In this document: in pieces, positions 17,331 through 26,479 of the stretch
Numbering within the stretch: the first letter of the stretch is position 1
Layout: every line of letters begins with the position of its first letter
Assembly (NCBI GenBank): GCA_019635485.1
Contig: JAHBZL010000003.1
Coordinates: 62,001-126,000, forward strand
DNA: 64,000 bases
Direction: 5' to 3'
Source of the DNA: Piscinibacter sp.
GTDB taxonomy: Bacteria > Pseudomonadota > Gammaproteobacteria > Burkholderiales > Burkholderiaceae_C
Position numbers and translations under genes: made by a program
Notes under the pieces: generated by a model
Told to the model about the DNA's origin: nothing
The model's database searches: none
What the model saw: only the letters and a program-made list of their open reading frames with translations

Positions 17331-17581
17331 GGGCATCTCCTGGGGGACGGGACTCGAAATCGGACCGGGGCTGCCACCGAAGGTTCCGGCGGCATGCGGC
17401 GGACGATCATAGTGCGTCCGCCGCTCCGACCGAACCCCGGAAAGCAGGGGCTGGCGAGGCCCCGGCACAGGGTGGGACCGGGGCGCCACAATGCGCCCCA
17501 ACCCCGACGGGGTGAAGTACATTGTGCGCTCGTTTTCCGCTGGTGGCCGGCGGCTGCGACCTCCACAGAACACGGATTGTC
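17331..17581. promoter_or_regulatory. Divergent intergenic region between ompA-like gene and tssK
   Basis: This 251-bp gap separates the divergent ompA-like gene and tssK and is the largest gap in the T6SS cluster. It must hold the promoter of the tssKLM block and probably that of the OmpA-like gene. I could not pick a convincing sigma-70 or sigma-54 site by eye. A relatively AT-rich patch (17510-17535, containing TACATTGTG and GTTTTCC) is the likeliest promoter area for tssK. Confidence 0.4.
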
Positions 17582-18919
17582 ATGACCTGGACGAACAAGG
17601 TGGTTTGGACGGAGGGCATGTTCCTCCAACCGCAGCACTTCCAGCAGCACGACCGCTATCTCGAATACCAGCTCCGCCAGCGGCTTGCCGCGATGGTGGG
17701 CTACCCCTGGGGGTTCACCGCGCTGGCGCTCGACGAGGCCGCGCTCGCGCTGGGCAAGCTGGCGCTCAACTCGGCGCAGGGCCTGCTGCCGGACGGCACC
17801 GCGTTCTCGATCCCCGGCAACGACGCGGCGCCGGCGGCGCTGGACGTGAAGCCGGATGTCCGCAACGAGCGGGTCGTGCTCGCCGTCGCACTGCAGCGTC
17901 CGGGCATCGTCGACTCCGACGCCGAACAGGCGGCCGGATCGATGGGGCCGCGTTACCAGGTCGCCGAGGTCGGCATCGGCGACAGCAACACGAACCTGGA
18001 CCGCGACGCCTCGGTGCAGGTCGGGCGCTTGAACCTGCGGCTGATGCTCGAGCGCGATGCCGGCGAGGGTTTCGCGACGCTCGGGGTCGCTCGGGTCGTC
18101 GAGCGGCGCGCCGACAACAAGCTGGTGCTGGACGCCCACTACATCCCGCCGATGCTGCATGCGCAGGGCCACACGATCCTGGACGGCTACCTGCGCGAGC
18201 TGTGCGGCCTGCTGCACCAGCGTGGCGAAGCACTCGGCGCGCGCATCGCGCAGCCGGGGCGCGGTGGTGTCGCCGAGATCGCCGACTTCCTGCTGCTCGA
18301 GGCGGTGAACCGCTCGCAGCCGCTGTTCCTGCACCTGCAGCAGCGCTCGGTGCTGCATCCGCAGGACTTCTACGCCGCCTGCCTGAGCCTCGCCGGGGAT
18401 CTCGCCACCTTCCGCGAGAAGCGCCGCCCGCCGATGTTCCCCGAGTACCTGCACGACGACCAGGCGCGCTGCTTCAAGCCCGTCATCGAGGACCTGCGCC
18501 AGTCGCTCTCGATGGTGATGGAGCAGACGGCGATCCCGATCGAGCTGCAGGACCGCAAGTACGGCATCCGCGTCGCGGTGATCGCCGACACCGACCTGCA
18601 GCGCCACGCGAGCTTCGTGCTGGCGGTGGCGGCCCAGCTGCCCGGCGAGGCGCTGCGTGCGCGCTTCCCGACGCAGGTGAAGATCGGTCCGGTCGAACGC
18701 ATCCGCGACCTCGTCAACCTGCAGCTGCCGGGCGTGGCCTTGCGGCCACTGCCGGTGGCGCCGCGCCAGATCCCGTACCACGCGGGCTTCAATTACTTCG
18801 AGCTGGAGACGCGCAACAGCGACCTCTGGAAGCAGCTCGAGACCTCCGGCGGCCTCGCGATGCACATCGCCGGCGAGTTTCCCGGCCTGGAGCTCGAGTT
18901 CTGGGCGATCCGCGCCTGA
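17582..18919 (+). CDS. tssK: T6SS baseplate-membrane adaptor TssK
   Basis: 445 residues from ATG 17582. The N-terminal shell-domain signature KVVWTEGMFLQPQHFQQHDRYLE-like sequence is diagnostic (w.eGmfL.PqHFQq). Other family blocks are YIPPMLHAQGH, FLLLEAVNRSQP and the C-terminal head region with LELEFWAIRA. TssK is a trimer that links the baseplate wedge (TssF/TssG) to the inner-membrane proteins TssL and TssM. ATG 17582 was preferred over an upstream in-frame start because conservation begins at TWTNKVVW. It is the first gene of block 2, 31 bp before tssL. Confidence 0.96.
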   Translation: MTWTNKVVWTEGMFLQPQHFQQHDRYLEYQLRQRLAAMVGYPWGFTALALDEAALALGKLALNSAQGLLPDGTAFSIPGNDAAPAALDVKPDVRNERVVLAVALQRPGIVDSDAEQAAGSMGPRYQVAEVGIGDSNTNLDRDASVQVGRLNLRLMLERDAGEGFATLGVARVVERRADNKLVLDAHYIPPMLHAQGHTILDGYLRELCGLLHQRGEALGARIAQPGRGGVAEIADFLLLEAVNRSQPLFLHLQQRSVLHPQDFYAACLSLAGDLATFREKRRPPMFPEYLHDDQARCFKPVIEDLRQSLSMVMEQTAIPIELQDRKYGIRVAVIADTDLQRHASFVLAVAAQLPGEALRARFPTQVKIGPVERIRDLVNLQLPGVALRPLPVAPRQIPYHAGFNYFELETRNSDLWKQLETSGGLAMHIAGEFPGLELEFWAIRA

Positions 18920-18950
18920 GCACGGCGCGCGGCGCTGAACTGGAATCGTC

Positions 18951-20315
18951 ATGAGCAACAAGGACCCCAACGACCCGTTTGCGGCCTTCGAGTCGGACCG
19001 CACCGTGATCAAGCCCGGCGCCGGGCGCGGACCGCGTCCGCCCGGCGCGCCGCAGCAGCCCGGTGCACCGGCCGGGCCGGCCGGCGGCGGTGCGGCGGCG
19101 GCGATGCCCGTCGGCAAGGAAGCGCCGCTGTCGATCGATGCGTTGATGACGGCCAACCTGAATCCGCTGGTGGCCGCCGCGGCGCCGCTGCTTTCGGCCG
19201 CGCCGCGCATCCGCAGCATGGTGCAGCACCCGAACCCGGCCGGGCTGAAGGACGCGCTGGCCGACGGCATCCGCAAGTTCGAGGCGCAGGCGCGTGCCGA
19301 GGGCCTGCCCAACGAACAGGTGGTCGCGGGGCGCTACATCCTGTGCACGCTGCTGGACGAATCGGCCGCCAGCACGCCGTGGGGCGGCTCCGGCGTCTGG
19401 GCCAACCAGAGCCTGCTGGTGCAGTTCCACAACGAGACCTGGGGCGGCGAGAAGGTTTTCCAGCTGATGTCCAAGCTGGCCGAGAACGTCGCCGCGAACC
19501 GCAGCCTGCTCGAGCTGCTGTACGTCGTGCTGTCGTTCGGCTTCGAGGGCCGCTACCGCGTCGTCAACGACGGCAAGGCGCAGCTCGACAGCGTGCGAGT
19601 GCGGCTGTCGCAGCTGCTCAAGCAGCAGCGCGGCAACGCCGGCGACAAGGCGCTGTCGCTGCGCTGGGAGGGCGTGCCGGCGCGTGTGTCCCGTCTCGGC
19701 AGCGGCATCCCGATGTGGGTGGTGATGTCGATGGCGGCGCTGCTGCTGCTCGCGGTCTATGTGGTGCTGCGTTTCTCGATCAACGGGTCGTCGGACGCGG
19801 TGTTCGCCGGGCTGCGCGGCCTCGATGCGAAGGCTGCGCCGGTGCTCGCGCCGCCGCCGCCCCCGGTGCCGCAGCCGCCGCGGCTGGCCAACCTGCTGAA
19901 GCCCGACATCGATGCCGGCCTGGTGTCCGTGCGCGATCTGCCCGACCGCTCGACGGTGATCATCCGTGGTGACGGCTTCTTCGAGGCCGGCAGCGCGCAG
20001 GTGTCGGACAAGGTGCGGCCGCTGATCGCCCGCATCGAGGCCGCGCTGAAGTCGGTGCCGGGCACGGTGCTGATCACCGGCCACACCGACAACGTGCCGA
20101 TCCGCTCGCTGCGCTACCCCTCCAACTGGCATCTTTCGCAGGACCGCGCCAACGCCGTGAAGAACGTGCTCGTCACCTCGATGAAACCCGAGCGCGTGCG
20201 CGCCGAAGGCCGTGCCGACGCCGAACCGATCGGCGACAACGGCACCGCGGCCGGCCGCTCGCAGAACCGGCGGGTCGAGATCACCCTCTTCGTCGCGCAG
20301 GGAGGGGCCTCGTGA
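18951..20315 (+). CDS. tssL: T6SS inner-membrane protein TssL with C-terminal OmpA domain
   Basis: 454 residues from ATG 18951. The cytoplasmic DotU/IcmH domain spans residues about 75-235 (YILCTLLDESAASTPWG, LLELLYVVLSFGFEGRYR). One membrane helix follows (about 254-275, MWVVMSMAALLLLAVYVVL), then a Pro-rich linker and an OmpA peptidoglycan-binding domain (about 325-450, ITGHTDNVPIRS, SQNRRVEITLF). The N-terminal tail carries DRTVIKP with Thr18; in Agrobacterium tumefaciens the equivalent N-terminal threonine of TssL is phosphorylated by PpkA and bound by Fha. TssL forms the membrane complex with TssM. Stop overlaps the tssM start by 4 bases. Confidence 0.95.
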   Translation: MSNKDPNDPFAAFESDRTVIKPGAGRGPRPPGAPQQPGAPAGPAGGGAAAAMPVGKEAPLSIDALMTANLNPLVAAAAPLLSAAPRIRSMVQHPNPAGLKDALADGIRKFEAQARAEGLPNEQVVAGRYILCTLLDESAASTPWGGSGVWANQSLLVQFHNETWGGEKVFQLMSKLAENVAANRSLLELLYVVLSFGFEGRYRVVNDGKAQLDSVRVRLSQLLKQQRGNAGDKALSLRWEGVPARVSRLGSGIPMWVVMSMAALLLLAVYVVLRFSINGSSDAVFAGLRGLDAKAAPVLAPPPPPVPQPPRLANLLKPDIDAGLVSVRDLPDRSTVIIRGDGFFEAGSAQVSDKVRPLIARIEAALKSVPGTVLITGHTDNVPIRSLRYPSNWHLSQDRANAVKNVLVTSMKPERVRAEGRADAEPIGDNGTAAGRSQNRRVEITLFVAQGGAS

Positions 20316-23300
20316 ACGCGCTGTTCCGCTTCCTGACGAATCCGATGGTGTACGCGCTGTTCGGCGCGGTGGCGCTGTCGCTGCTGTTCTGGTTCGGCGG
20401 CCCGCTGATCGCGTTCGGCGAGTCGCGCCCGTTCGAGCCGCTGTGGGTGCGCGTCCTGATCGTCGTGCTGCTGGTCGGCGGCGTGCTGCTGAAGGCGATC
20501 TGGGGCAAGCTGCGGCGCAAGCGCACCAATGCCGCGCTGGTCAACGGCATGGCCAAGGGGCCGAGCGCAGCCGACCGTGAGCTGGGCACGCTCAACGAGC
20601 GCTTCACGCAGGCGCTGGACGTGCTGAAGAAGGCGCCGTCGGGATCCCGCTCGATGTTCAAGGGCGGGGCGTACCTGTACGAACTGCCCTGGTACATCTT
20701 CATCGGCGCGCCGGGCTCGGGCAAGACGACGGCGCTGCTGAACGCAGGCCTCACCTTCCCGCTGGCCGAGAAGATGGGCGCCGGTGGTGTGCGCGGCGTC
20801 GGCGGCACGCGCAACTGCGACTGGTGGTTCACCGACGAAGCGATCCTGATCGACACGGCGGGCCGCTACACGACGCAGGAGTCGGACAGCCAGACCGATG
20901 CAGCGGCCTGGGACGGCTTCCTCGCGCTGCTGCGCAAGTCGCGTCCGCGCCGGCCGATCAACGGCGTGCTGCTGACGGTCAACATCCAGGACCTGCTGCA
21001 GCAGAACCCGAACGAGCGCAAGGAGCACGCGGCGAAGCTGCGTGCGCGCATGCAGGAGCTGACCGAGAAGCTCGGCGTCAAGGCGCCGGTCTACGTGCTG
21101 GTCACGAAGGCCGACCTGATCGCCGGCTTCAACGAGTTCTTCGGCGACCTCGGCCGGGAGGAACGCAACCAGGTCTGGGGCTTCACCTTCCCGTACACGC
21201 CGCAGTCCAGCGGCGACCCGCTGACGAACTTCGGCAGCGAGTACGCGGCCCTCGAGAAGCGCGTGCGCGAGCGCGTGATGGAGCGCATGGACGCGGAGAC
21301 CGACGTGCTCAAGCGCGCCGCGATCTTCAACTTCCCACAGCAGTTCGCCGGGGTGCGCGGCCTGCTCGGCGGCTTCCTCGAGCAGGTGTTCAGTGCCGGC
21401 GGCAACCTCGAGGAGCGCCCGCTGCTGCGCGGCGTCTACTTCACCAGCGGCACCCAGGAAGGCACGCCGATTGACCGCGTGATGGGCACGCTGGCGCGCA
21501 CCTTCGGCGTCGAACGCCGGCTCGCGTCGATCGCGCCGGCCCGGGGCGGCAAGAGCTTCTTCCTGAACCGCCTGCTCAAGGACGTCGTCTTCAACGAGCA
21601 GGGGCTGGTCGGCCAGAACCTGGCGATGGAACGCCGCCGCGCGCGCCTGCGACTGGTGGGCTTCGCGTTCACCGCGCTGGTCGCGGCCGGGCTGCTGACC
21701 GGCTGGGCGATCAGCTACACGCGCAACAAGAGCTACGTCGCCGACGTCGATGCCAAGCTGCCCGAGCTGCGCAAGGCGGTCGACGCGATTCCGCCCGCGG
21801 TGTCCGGCGACGTCTCGCCGCTGCCCGATGTGCTGAAGGCGGTGCGCGACACGCCGAAGCCGGCAGAGTTCCCGATCGGCGAGCCGCCCTGGTCGATGAC
21901 CTTCGGCCTCTACCAGGGCGACAAGCTCGACGCCGGCGCCGACCTGGGCTACCGCCACCTGCTCGAGACCACGCTGCTGCCGCGTGTCACGAAGCGGCTC
22001 GAGGAGCGCCTGCGCGCGTCCAACCGCGACAACCTCGAAGGCGCCTACGAGAGCCTGAAGCACTACCTGATGCTCTACACGCCGGACCAGTTCGACGCCG
22101 AGTCGTTCAAGGTCTGGGTCACGGTGGACTGGGATGCGACCTTCGAGCGCAGCCTGAACGGCGAGCAGCGCGAGGCGCTGTCCAGGCACCTGGACGCGCT
22201 GCTCGAGCGCGGCGTGCCGCCGCCCCGGGTGGAGATGGACAAGTCGCTGGTCTCCTCGGTGCGCGAGATGCTGGTCTCGTTCCCGCTCGAGTACCGCGTG
22301 TTCAGCCGCCTGAAGCGCACCCAGGTCGGCGCCGACCTGCCGCCGTTCAGCGCCGCCAACGAGGGCGGCCCGGCCGCGCTGAACGTGTTGACACGCGCCA
22401 GCGGCCTGCCGCTGACGCAGGGCATACCGGGTCTGTTCACGCGCGAGGGCTACCGGCAGGCGTTCGAGAAGTCGGTCGAGCGCGCGACGCGCCAGCTGGC
22501 CAGCGAGCAGGAGTGGGTGCTCGGCGTGAAGGCCGCGTCGTCGCGCGGCGCGGCCGGCGGCGCGATCGACGCGGTGAAGGCCAATCCCGAGCTGACCAAT
22601 CGCGTGCGGCGCCTGTACTTCGAGGAGTACATCAAGGTCTGGGACAAGTACATCGCCGACGTGCGCGTCGTGAAGATGGGCGGGCTCGAGCAGAGCCTGG
22701 CCGTCGCGCGCACGCTGTCCGGGGTCGATTCGCCGCTGACCAAGTTCCTGCGCGGCGTGACCCGCGAGACCACGCTGGTCGAGCCGGTGCAGCAGGGCGG
22801 CAGTTCCGCGCCGTCGCAGATCGGTGCGCTGGCCGCGCTGGAGCAGAAGCTGTCGATCGCCAAGCGCGAGGCGGCGGCGCTGGCCGGCAAGCTCAACGTG
22901 CCGGTGGACGCGAACACCGGGGCGCCGCTGGAAGCGATGGTCGACGACCACTTCGAGCCCATCCATCGGATGTTCAAGGGCAATCCGCCGCCGATCAACG
23001 ACACGCAGAAGCTGTTCGAGGAGGTCTACGCGCAGCTGTCGGCGCTGGACGCCGCGCAGAAGAGCAAGTCCGCGCCGCCGCCTGCGGCCGGCGCCGAACG
23101 CGTGCGTGCGGCGGCCGGGCAGCAGCCCGAGCCGATCCGCAGCGTGCTGGAGGCGCTCACCGGCACCGCGGCCACGCAGGGCCGCAGCGTCGAGCGCGAG
23201 GCGGCGACGACCGAGCTGAAGCCGATCGCGGACGCCTGCAACCGCATGGTGACCGGCCGCTACCCGTTCACGCCGAGCGCGCGGGCCGATGTGCTGCCGG

Positions 23301-23887
23301 ACGACTTCGCGCAGCTGTTCAGCCCGGGTGGCTCGCTGGACGAGTTCTTCCGCGCCAAGCTCGCGCCGCTGGTCAACACCGGCACCAACCCGTGGACCTT
23401 CAAGCCCACCAGCGACGGCACGCGCCCCGCCAGCCCGGCCGCGCTGGCGGACTTCCAGCGCGCCGCGCGCATCCGCGAGGTGTTCTTCCGCAGCGGCGGA
23501 AGACAGCCGTCGTTCAAGGTCGACATCCGGGCCATCGAGATGACCGACGGGCTGAAGGAGCTGACGCTGGACATCGATGGCCAGGTGCAGAAGTTCGTGG
23601 CCGGCAACACCACGCCGATCACCGTCAGCTGGCCCAGCACGCGCGTGGCCTCGCAGATCAAGCTGAACACCAGCCCCGCCGGCACGCCGCTGACCTTCGA
23701 CGGGCCCTGGGCGCTGTTCCGCCTGTTCGACCGCTTCGACGTGCAGCCGACGGCGCAGCCCGAGCGCTTCATCGTCGCGATGAACCTGGACGGCAAGCGG
23801 GCGCGGCTCGAGGTCACCGCCGGCAGCGCCTTCAATCCGTTCCGGCTGCGCGAGGTGCAGCAGTTCCGCTGCCCGGGAGCGCTGTGA
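20312..23887 (+). CDS. tssM: T6SS inner-membrane protein TssM (IcmF family)
   Basis: 1191 residues from GTG 20312, within the family range. Two N-terminal membrane helices (residues about 10-60) precede a cytoplasmic NTPase-like domain with Walker A GAPGSGKTT near residue 132 and ILIDTAGRY shortly after. A third helix lies near residue 447-465 (LVGFAFTALVAAGLLTGWAI). The remainder is the large periplasmic region with the C-terminal beta domain of IcmF proteins. TssM spans the periplasm and contacts TssL. An intact Walker A is found in only some TssM proteins and implies ATP binding here. Confidence 0.96.
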   Translation: MNALFRFLTNPMVYALFGAVALSLLFWFGGPLIAFGESRPFEPLWVRVLIVVLLVGGVLLKAIWGKLRRKRTNAALVNGMAKGPSAADRELGTLNERFTQALDVLKKAPSGSRSMFKGGAYLYELPWYIFIGAPGSGKTTALLNAGLTFPLAEKMGAGGVRGVGGTRNCDWWFTDEAILIDTAGRYTTQESDSQTDAAAWDGFLALLRKSRPRRPINGVLLTVNIQDLLQQNPNERKEHAAKLRARMQELTEKLGVKAPVYVLVTKADLIAGFNEFFGDLGREERNQVWGFTFPYTPQSSGDPLTNFGSEYAALEKRVRERVMERMDAETDVLKRAAIFNFPQQFAGVRGLLGGFLEQVFSAGGNLEERPLLRGVYFTSGTQEGTPIDRVMGTLARTFGVERRLASIAPARGGKSFFLNRLLKDVVFNEQGLVGQNLAMERRRARLRLVGFAFTALVAAGLLTGWAISYTRNKSYVADVDAKLPELRKAVDAIPPAVSGDVSPLPDVLKAVRDTPKPAEFPIGEPPWSMTFGLYQGDKLDAGADLGYRHLLETTLLPRVTKRLEERLRASNRDNLEGAYESLKHYLMLYTPDQFDAESFKVWVTVDWDATFERSLNGEQREALSRHLDALLERGVPPPRVEMDKSLVSSVREMLVSFPLEYRVFSRLKRTQVGADLPPFSAANEGGPAALNVLTRASGLPLTQGIPGLFTREGYRQAFEKSVERATRQLASEQEWVLGVKAASSRGAAGGAIDAVKANPELTNRVRRLYFEEYIKVWDKYIADVRVVKMGGLEQSLAVARTLSGVDSPLTKFLRGVTRETTLVEPVQQGGSSAPSQIGALAALEQKLSIAKREAAALAGKLNVPVDANTGAPLEAMVDDHFEPIHRMFKGNPPPINDTQKLFEEVYAQLSALDAAQKSKSAPPPAAGAERVRAAAGQQPEPIRSVLEALTGTAATQGRSVEREAATTELKPIADACNRMVTGRYPFTPSARADVLPDDFAQLFSPGGSLDEFFRAKLAPLVNTGTNPWTFKPTSDGTRPASPAALADFQRAARIREVFFRSGGRQPSFKVDIRAIEMTDGLKELTLDIDGQVQKFVAGNTTPITVSWPSTRVASQIKLNTSPAGTPLTFDGPWALFRLFDRFDVQPTAQPERFIVAMNLDGKRARLEVTAGSAFNPFRLREVQQFRCPGAL

Positions 23888-24627
23888 TGGAAGGCGACGC
23901 GGGCGTCCCCGGCTGGTACGGCAAGCTGCCGACCCTCGGGGACTTCGCGTCGCGCCGCCTGGAAGGCGGGTTCATCGATCCGTGGGACCGCTGGCTCGGC
24001 GAGGGCCTGGCCGCGCATCGCGAGCTGCTCGGCGAGGCCTGGCTCGACGCCTACCTCGGCAGCCCGGTCTGGCGCTTCGTGCTGATGCCGGGCGTGCTGG
24101 ACGACGAGCCGGCCGCGCTGGCCGGCGTGCTGATGCCGTCGGTCGACAAGGTTGGCCGGTACTTCCCGCTGACGCTGGTGCGCCGGCTGGACGAATTGCC
24201 GCACTCGGCCGCGCAGCTCGAGTCGCTGCTCGGCTGGCTGCAGCGGCTCGAGGACGTCGCGGTCGACGCGCTGCACGAGGACTGGACGATCGACGTGCTC
24301 GACGACGCACTGGCCGCGCTGCCGCCGCCGGTCACGCCGCCCGAGCCGACGCTCGAGGCGCGCTCGCTCGCCGAGGCGATCGCCTGTGGCGGTGCGTTCG
24401 TCGAGATCGCTGCGCTGCGGCGTCGCTCCGACCTGGCCGCGCTGCTGTGGGAGGCGGTGGCCGATGCACCGACCGCACACCCGTCGGCGCAGGGGCTGTC
24501 GTTCTGGCTGGCCGACAATGCGGGATCGCCGCGGCTGCTCGTCAGTCGCGGGCTTCCAGAAGCACCGCAATTCATCCGCATGCTGGCGGCCGCCGGCAGC
24601 GAGACGGTGAACGGCCTCCCGATGTGA
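23887..24627 (+). CDS. tagF: T6SS repressor TagF
   Basis: 246 residues from ATG 23887, which shares one base with the tssM stop. The start GWYGKLPTLGDFASRRL and FIDPWDRWLGEGLA are the TagF/ImpM (DUF2094) hallmarks, followed by PVWRFVLMPGVLD and LMPSVDKVGRYFPLTL. TagF is a post-translational repressor: in Pseudomonas it acts on Fha1, and in Agrobacterium a TagF-PppA fusion does so. Here TagF and PppA are separate genes in different blocks. It precedes ppkA by 4 bp. Confidence 0.94.
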   Translation: MEGDAGVPGWYGKLPTLGDFASRRLEGGFIDPWDRWLGEGLAAHRELLGEAWLDAYLGSPVWRFVLMPGVLDDEPAALAGVLMPSVDKVGRYFPLTLVRRLDELPHSAAQLESLLGWLQRLEDVAVDALHEDWTIDVLDDALAALPPPVTPPEPTLEARSLAEAIACGGAFVEIAALRRRSDLAALLWEAVADAPTAHPSAQGLSFWLADNAGSPRLLVSRGLPEAPQFIRMLAAAGSETVNGLPM

Positions 24628-24631
24628 CCCG

Positions 24632-26470
24632 ATGGACAACGACGACAAGACCGACCGCACCGTCACCAAGCCGCAGGCCCGGGTCTACACGCCGCCGGCG
24701 GACGACGACGACGCCACGGTGATCCGCCCCGCCGGGGCGACTCGCCTGGAGACCCGCGCGGCCGGGGCGCCGCCCGCAGCCGCCCCGGAACTCGGCAACC
24801 ACCTGCCGGTGGGCACCTTCCTCGCGGAGTTCGAGATCACCGAACTGCTCGGCGAGGGCGGTTTCGGCATCGTCTACCTGGCGCGGGACCACTCGCTGCA
24901 GCGGCGCGTCGCGTTGAAGGAGTACATGCCGTCGGCGCTGGCCGCGCGCACCGGGCCGACCCAGGTGTCGGTGAAGTCGGAGCGCCACCGGGAGACCTTC
25001 GAGGCCGGCCTGAAGAGCTTCGTCAACGAGGCCCGCCTGCTGGCGCAGTTCGACCACCCGTCGCTGGTCAAGGTCTACCGCTTCTGGGAGGCGAACGGCA
25101 CGGCCTACATGGTGATGCCGTTCTACGAAGGCATCACGCTGAAGCAGCAGCTCAAGGACATGGGCGCGCCGCCCAACGAGGCCTGGCTGCTCGAGTTGCT
25201 GGGGCCGCTCACCGAGGCGCTGGAGGTGATCCACGCCGAGCAGTGTTTCCACCGCGACATTGCGCCGGACAACGTGATCCTGCTCAAGGGCAACGGCCGG
25301 CCGCTGCTGCTGGATTTCGGCGCCGCGCGCCGCGTGATCGGCGACATGACGCAGGCGCTGACGGTGATCCTGAAGCCGGGTTATGCGCCGGTCGAGCAGT
25401 ACGCCGAGGTGCCCGGCATGAAGCAGGGCCCGTGGACCGACGTGTATGCGCTCGCCGCGGTCGTCTACTACGCCATCACGGGCAAGACGCCGCCGACCTC
25501 GGTCGGCCGGCTGATGAACGACGGTTTCGTGCCGTTGTCGCAGGTGGCGCAGGGCCGCTACAGCGCGAAGTTCACCGCCGCGATCGACCGGGCGCTGATC
25601 GTCAAGCCGGAGGAGCGCACCCAGTCGGTTGCCGAACTGCGCCACGAACTCGGCCTGGACACGATGGCGCCCGCGCCGGCGCGCACGGCGCCGCGGTCGG
25701 CCTCGACCGGCGCTCGCACGGCACCGGCGTCCGCGCCGGCCGAGCGCTCGGGCAAGGGGCCGCTGCTGGCGGGCGTCGGCGTGGCGCTCGCTGCGGCGCT
25801 GGGCGTCGGGCTGTACTTCATGCTCGGTTCGGGCAAGCAGGCCGGTGTCGAGCCGACGGCGCAGGCGCCGACCAGCGTCGCCCCGGGCGCCAGCGAGGTG
25901 GCCGTGGCGCCCCCCGTGCCGACAGTCGCGCCGGCGCCCGCCGTGCCCGAGGCGTTCGATCCGGTGAAGGACTTCGAACGCGTGGTCGCTGCGCAGTCGG
26001 CCGACTTCAGCGTCGAGGCGGCCACCGCCCGGCCGCAGTTCCGCATCGACCAGGACTTCCTCTCCTTCTCGGTGAAGACGGAGAAGGAGGGGCACCTGTA
26101 CGTGTTCCTGCACGGCTCGGACGGCATGTACCTGCAGGTGTTCCCGAACTCGATCGCCAAGAACAACCGGCTGCGTGCCGGCCAGACCATCACGCTGCCG
26201 CCGCCGCAGAGCAACTGGGCGATGAAGGCCAGCGGCCCGCCCGGCACCGACCACTTCATCGCGATCGTCTCGGCGCTGCCGCGCGACTTCTCCGCGGTCG
26301 GGCTGCAGGTGCAGGACGGCTATGGCCAGGCGACCGCCGAGGCGGTGGTGGCGGCGGCACGAGCGCACGGCGCGGCCACGCCGCTGTTCCTGGGCAAGGC
26401 GATCTGCAGCGGCGGTGACTGCACCGACCACTTCGGCGCCGCCTTGTTCTCGTCCGAGCAGATCCAGTAG
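24632..26470 (+). CDS. ppkA: T6SS Ser/Thr protein kinase PpkA with DUF4384 domain
   Basis: 612 residues from ATG 24632. The Hanks-type kinase domain starts near residue 68 (LGEGGFGIVYLARD with the glycine loop, VALKEYMP with the lysine), with catalytic HRDIAPDNV near residue 207 and LLDFGAAR near 227. A membrane helix lies at about 377-398 (AGVGVALAAALGVGLYFML), followed by a Pro/Val-rich linker and a periplasmic DUF4384 domain (about 445-610). The N-terminal tail has DRTVTKP (Thr10) and ATVIRP (Thr29), possible autophosphorylation sites. PpkA is expected to phosphorylate TssL or TagH and turn secretion on, opposed by PppA. Confidence 0.94.
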   Translation: MDNDDKTDRTVTKPQARVYTPPADDDDATVIRPAGATRLETRAAGAPPAAAPELGNHLPVGTFLAEFEITELLGEGGFGIVYLARDHSLQRRVALKEYMPSALAARTGPTQVSVKSERHRETFEAGLKSFVNEARLLAQFDHPSLVKVYRFWEANGTAYMVMPFYEGITLKQQLKDMGAPPNEAWLLELLGPLTEALEVIHAEQCFHRDIAPDNVILLKGNGRPLLLDFGAARRVIGDMTQALTVILKPGYAPVEQYAEVPGMKQGPWTDVYALAAVVYYAITGKTPPTSVGRLMNDGFVPLSQVAQGRYSAKFTAAIDRALIVKPEERTQSVAELRHELGLDTMAPAPARTAPRSASTGARTAPASAPAERSGKGPLLAGVGVALAAALGVGLYFMLGSGKQAGVEPTAQAPTSVAPGASEVAVAPPVPTVAPAPAVPEAFDPVKDFERVVAAQSADFSVEAATARPQFRIDQDFLSFSVKTEKEGHLYVFLHGSDGMYLQVFPNSIAKNNRLRAGQTITLPPPQSNWAMKASGPPGTDHFIAIVSALPRDFSAVGLQVQDGYGQATAEAVVAAARAHGAATPLFLGKAICSGGDCTDHFGAALFSSEQIQ

Positions 26471-26479
26471 GAGCGATCC

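Noticed and set aside
17341-17573. Longer N-terminus for the OmpA-like protein
   Set aside because: The signal peptide begins at ATG 17330 behind a well-placed ribosome site; the extension is charged and would hide it.
17331-17581. Sigma-54 promoter for the tssKLM block
   Set aside because: GGCAC occurs nearby but without a TTGC element at the required spacing.
20114-22966. 950-codon open frame on the - strand opposite tssL/tssM
   Set aside because: Shadow of tssM; composition dominated by Arg, Gln and Ala without domains.
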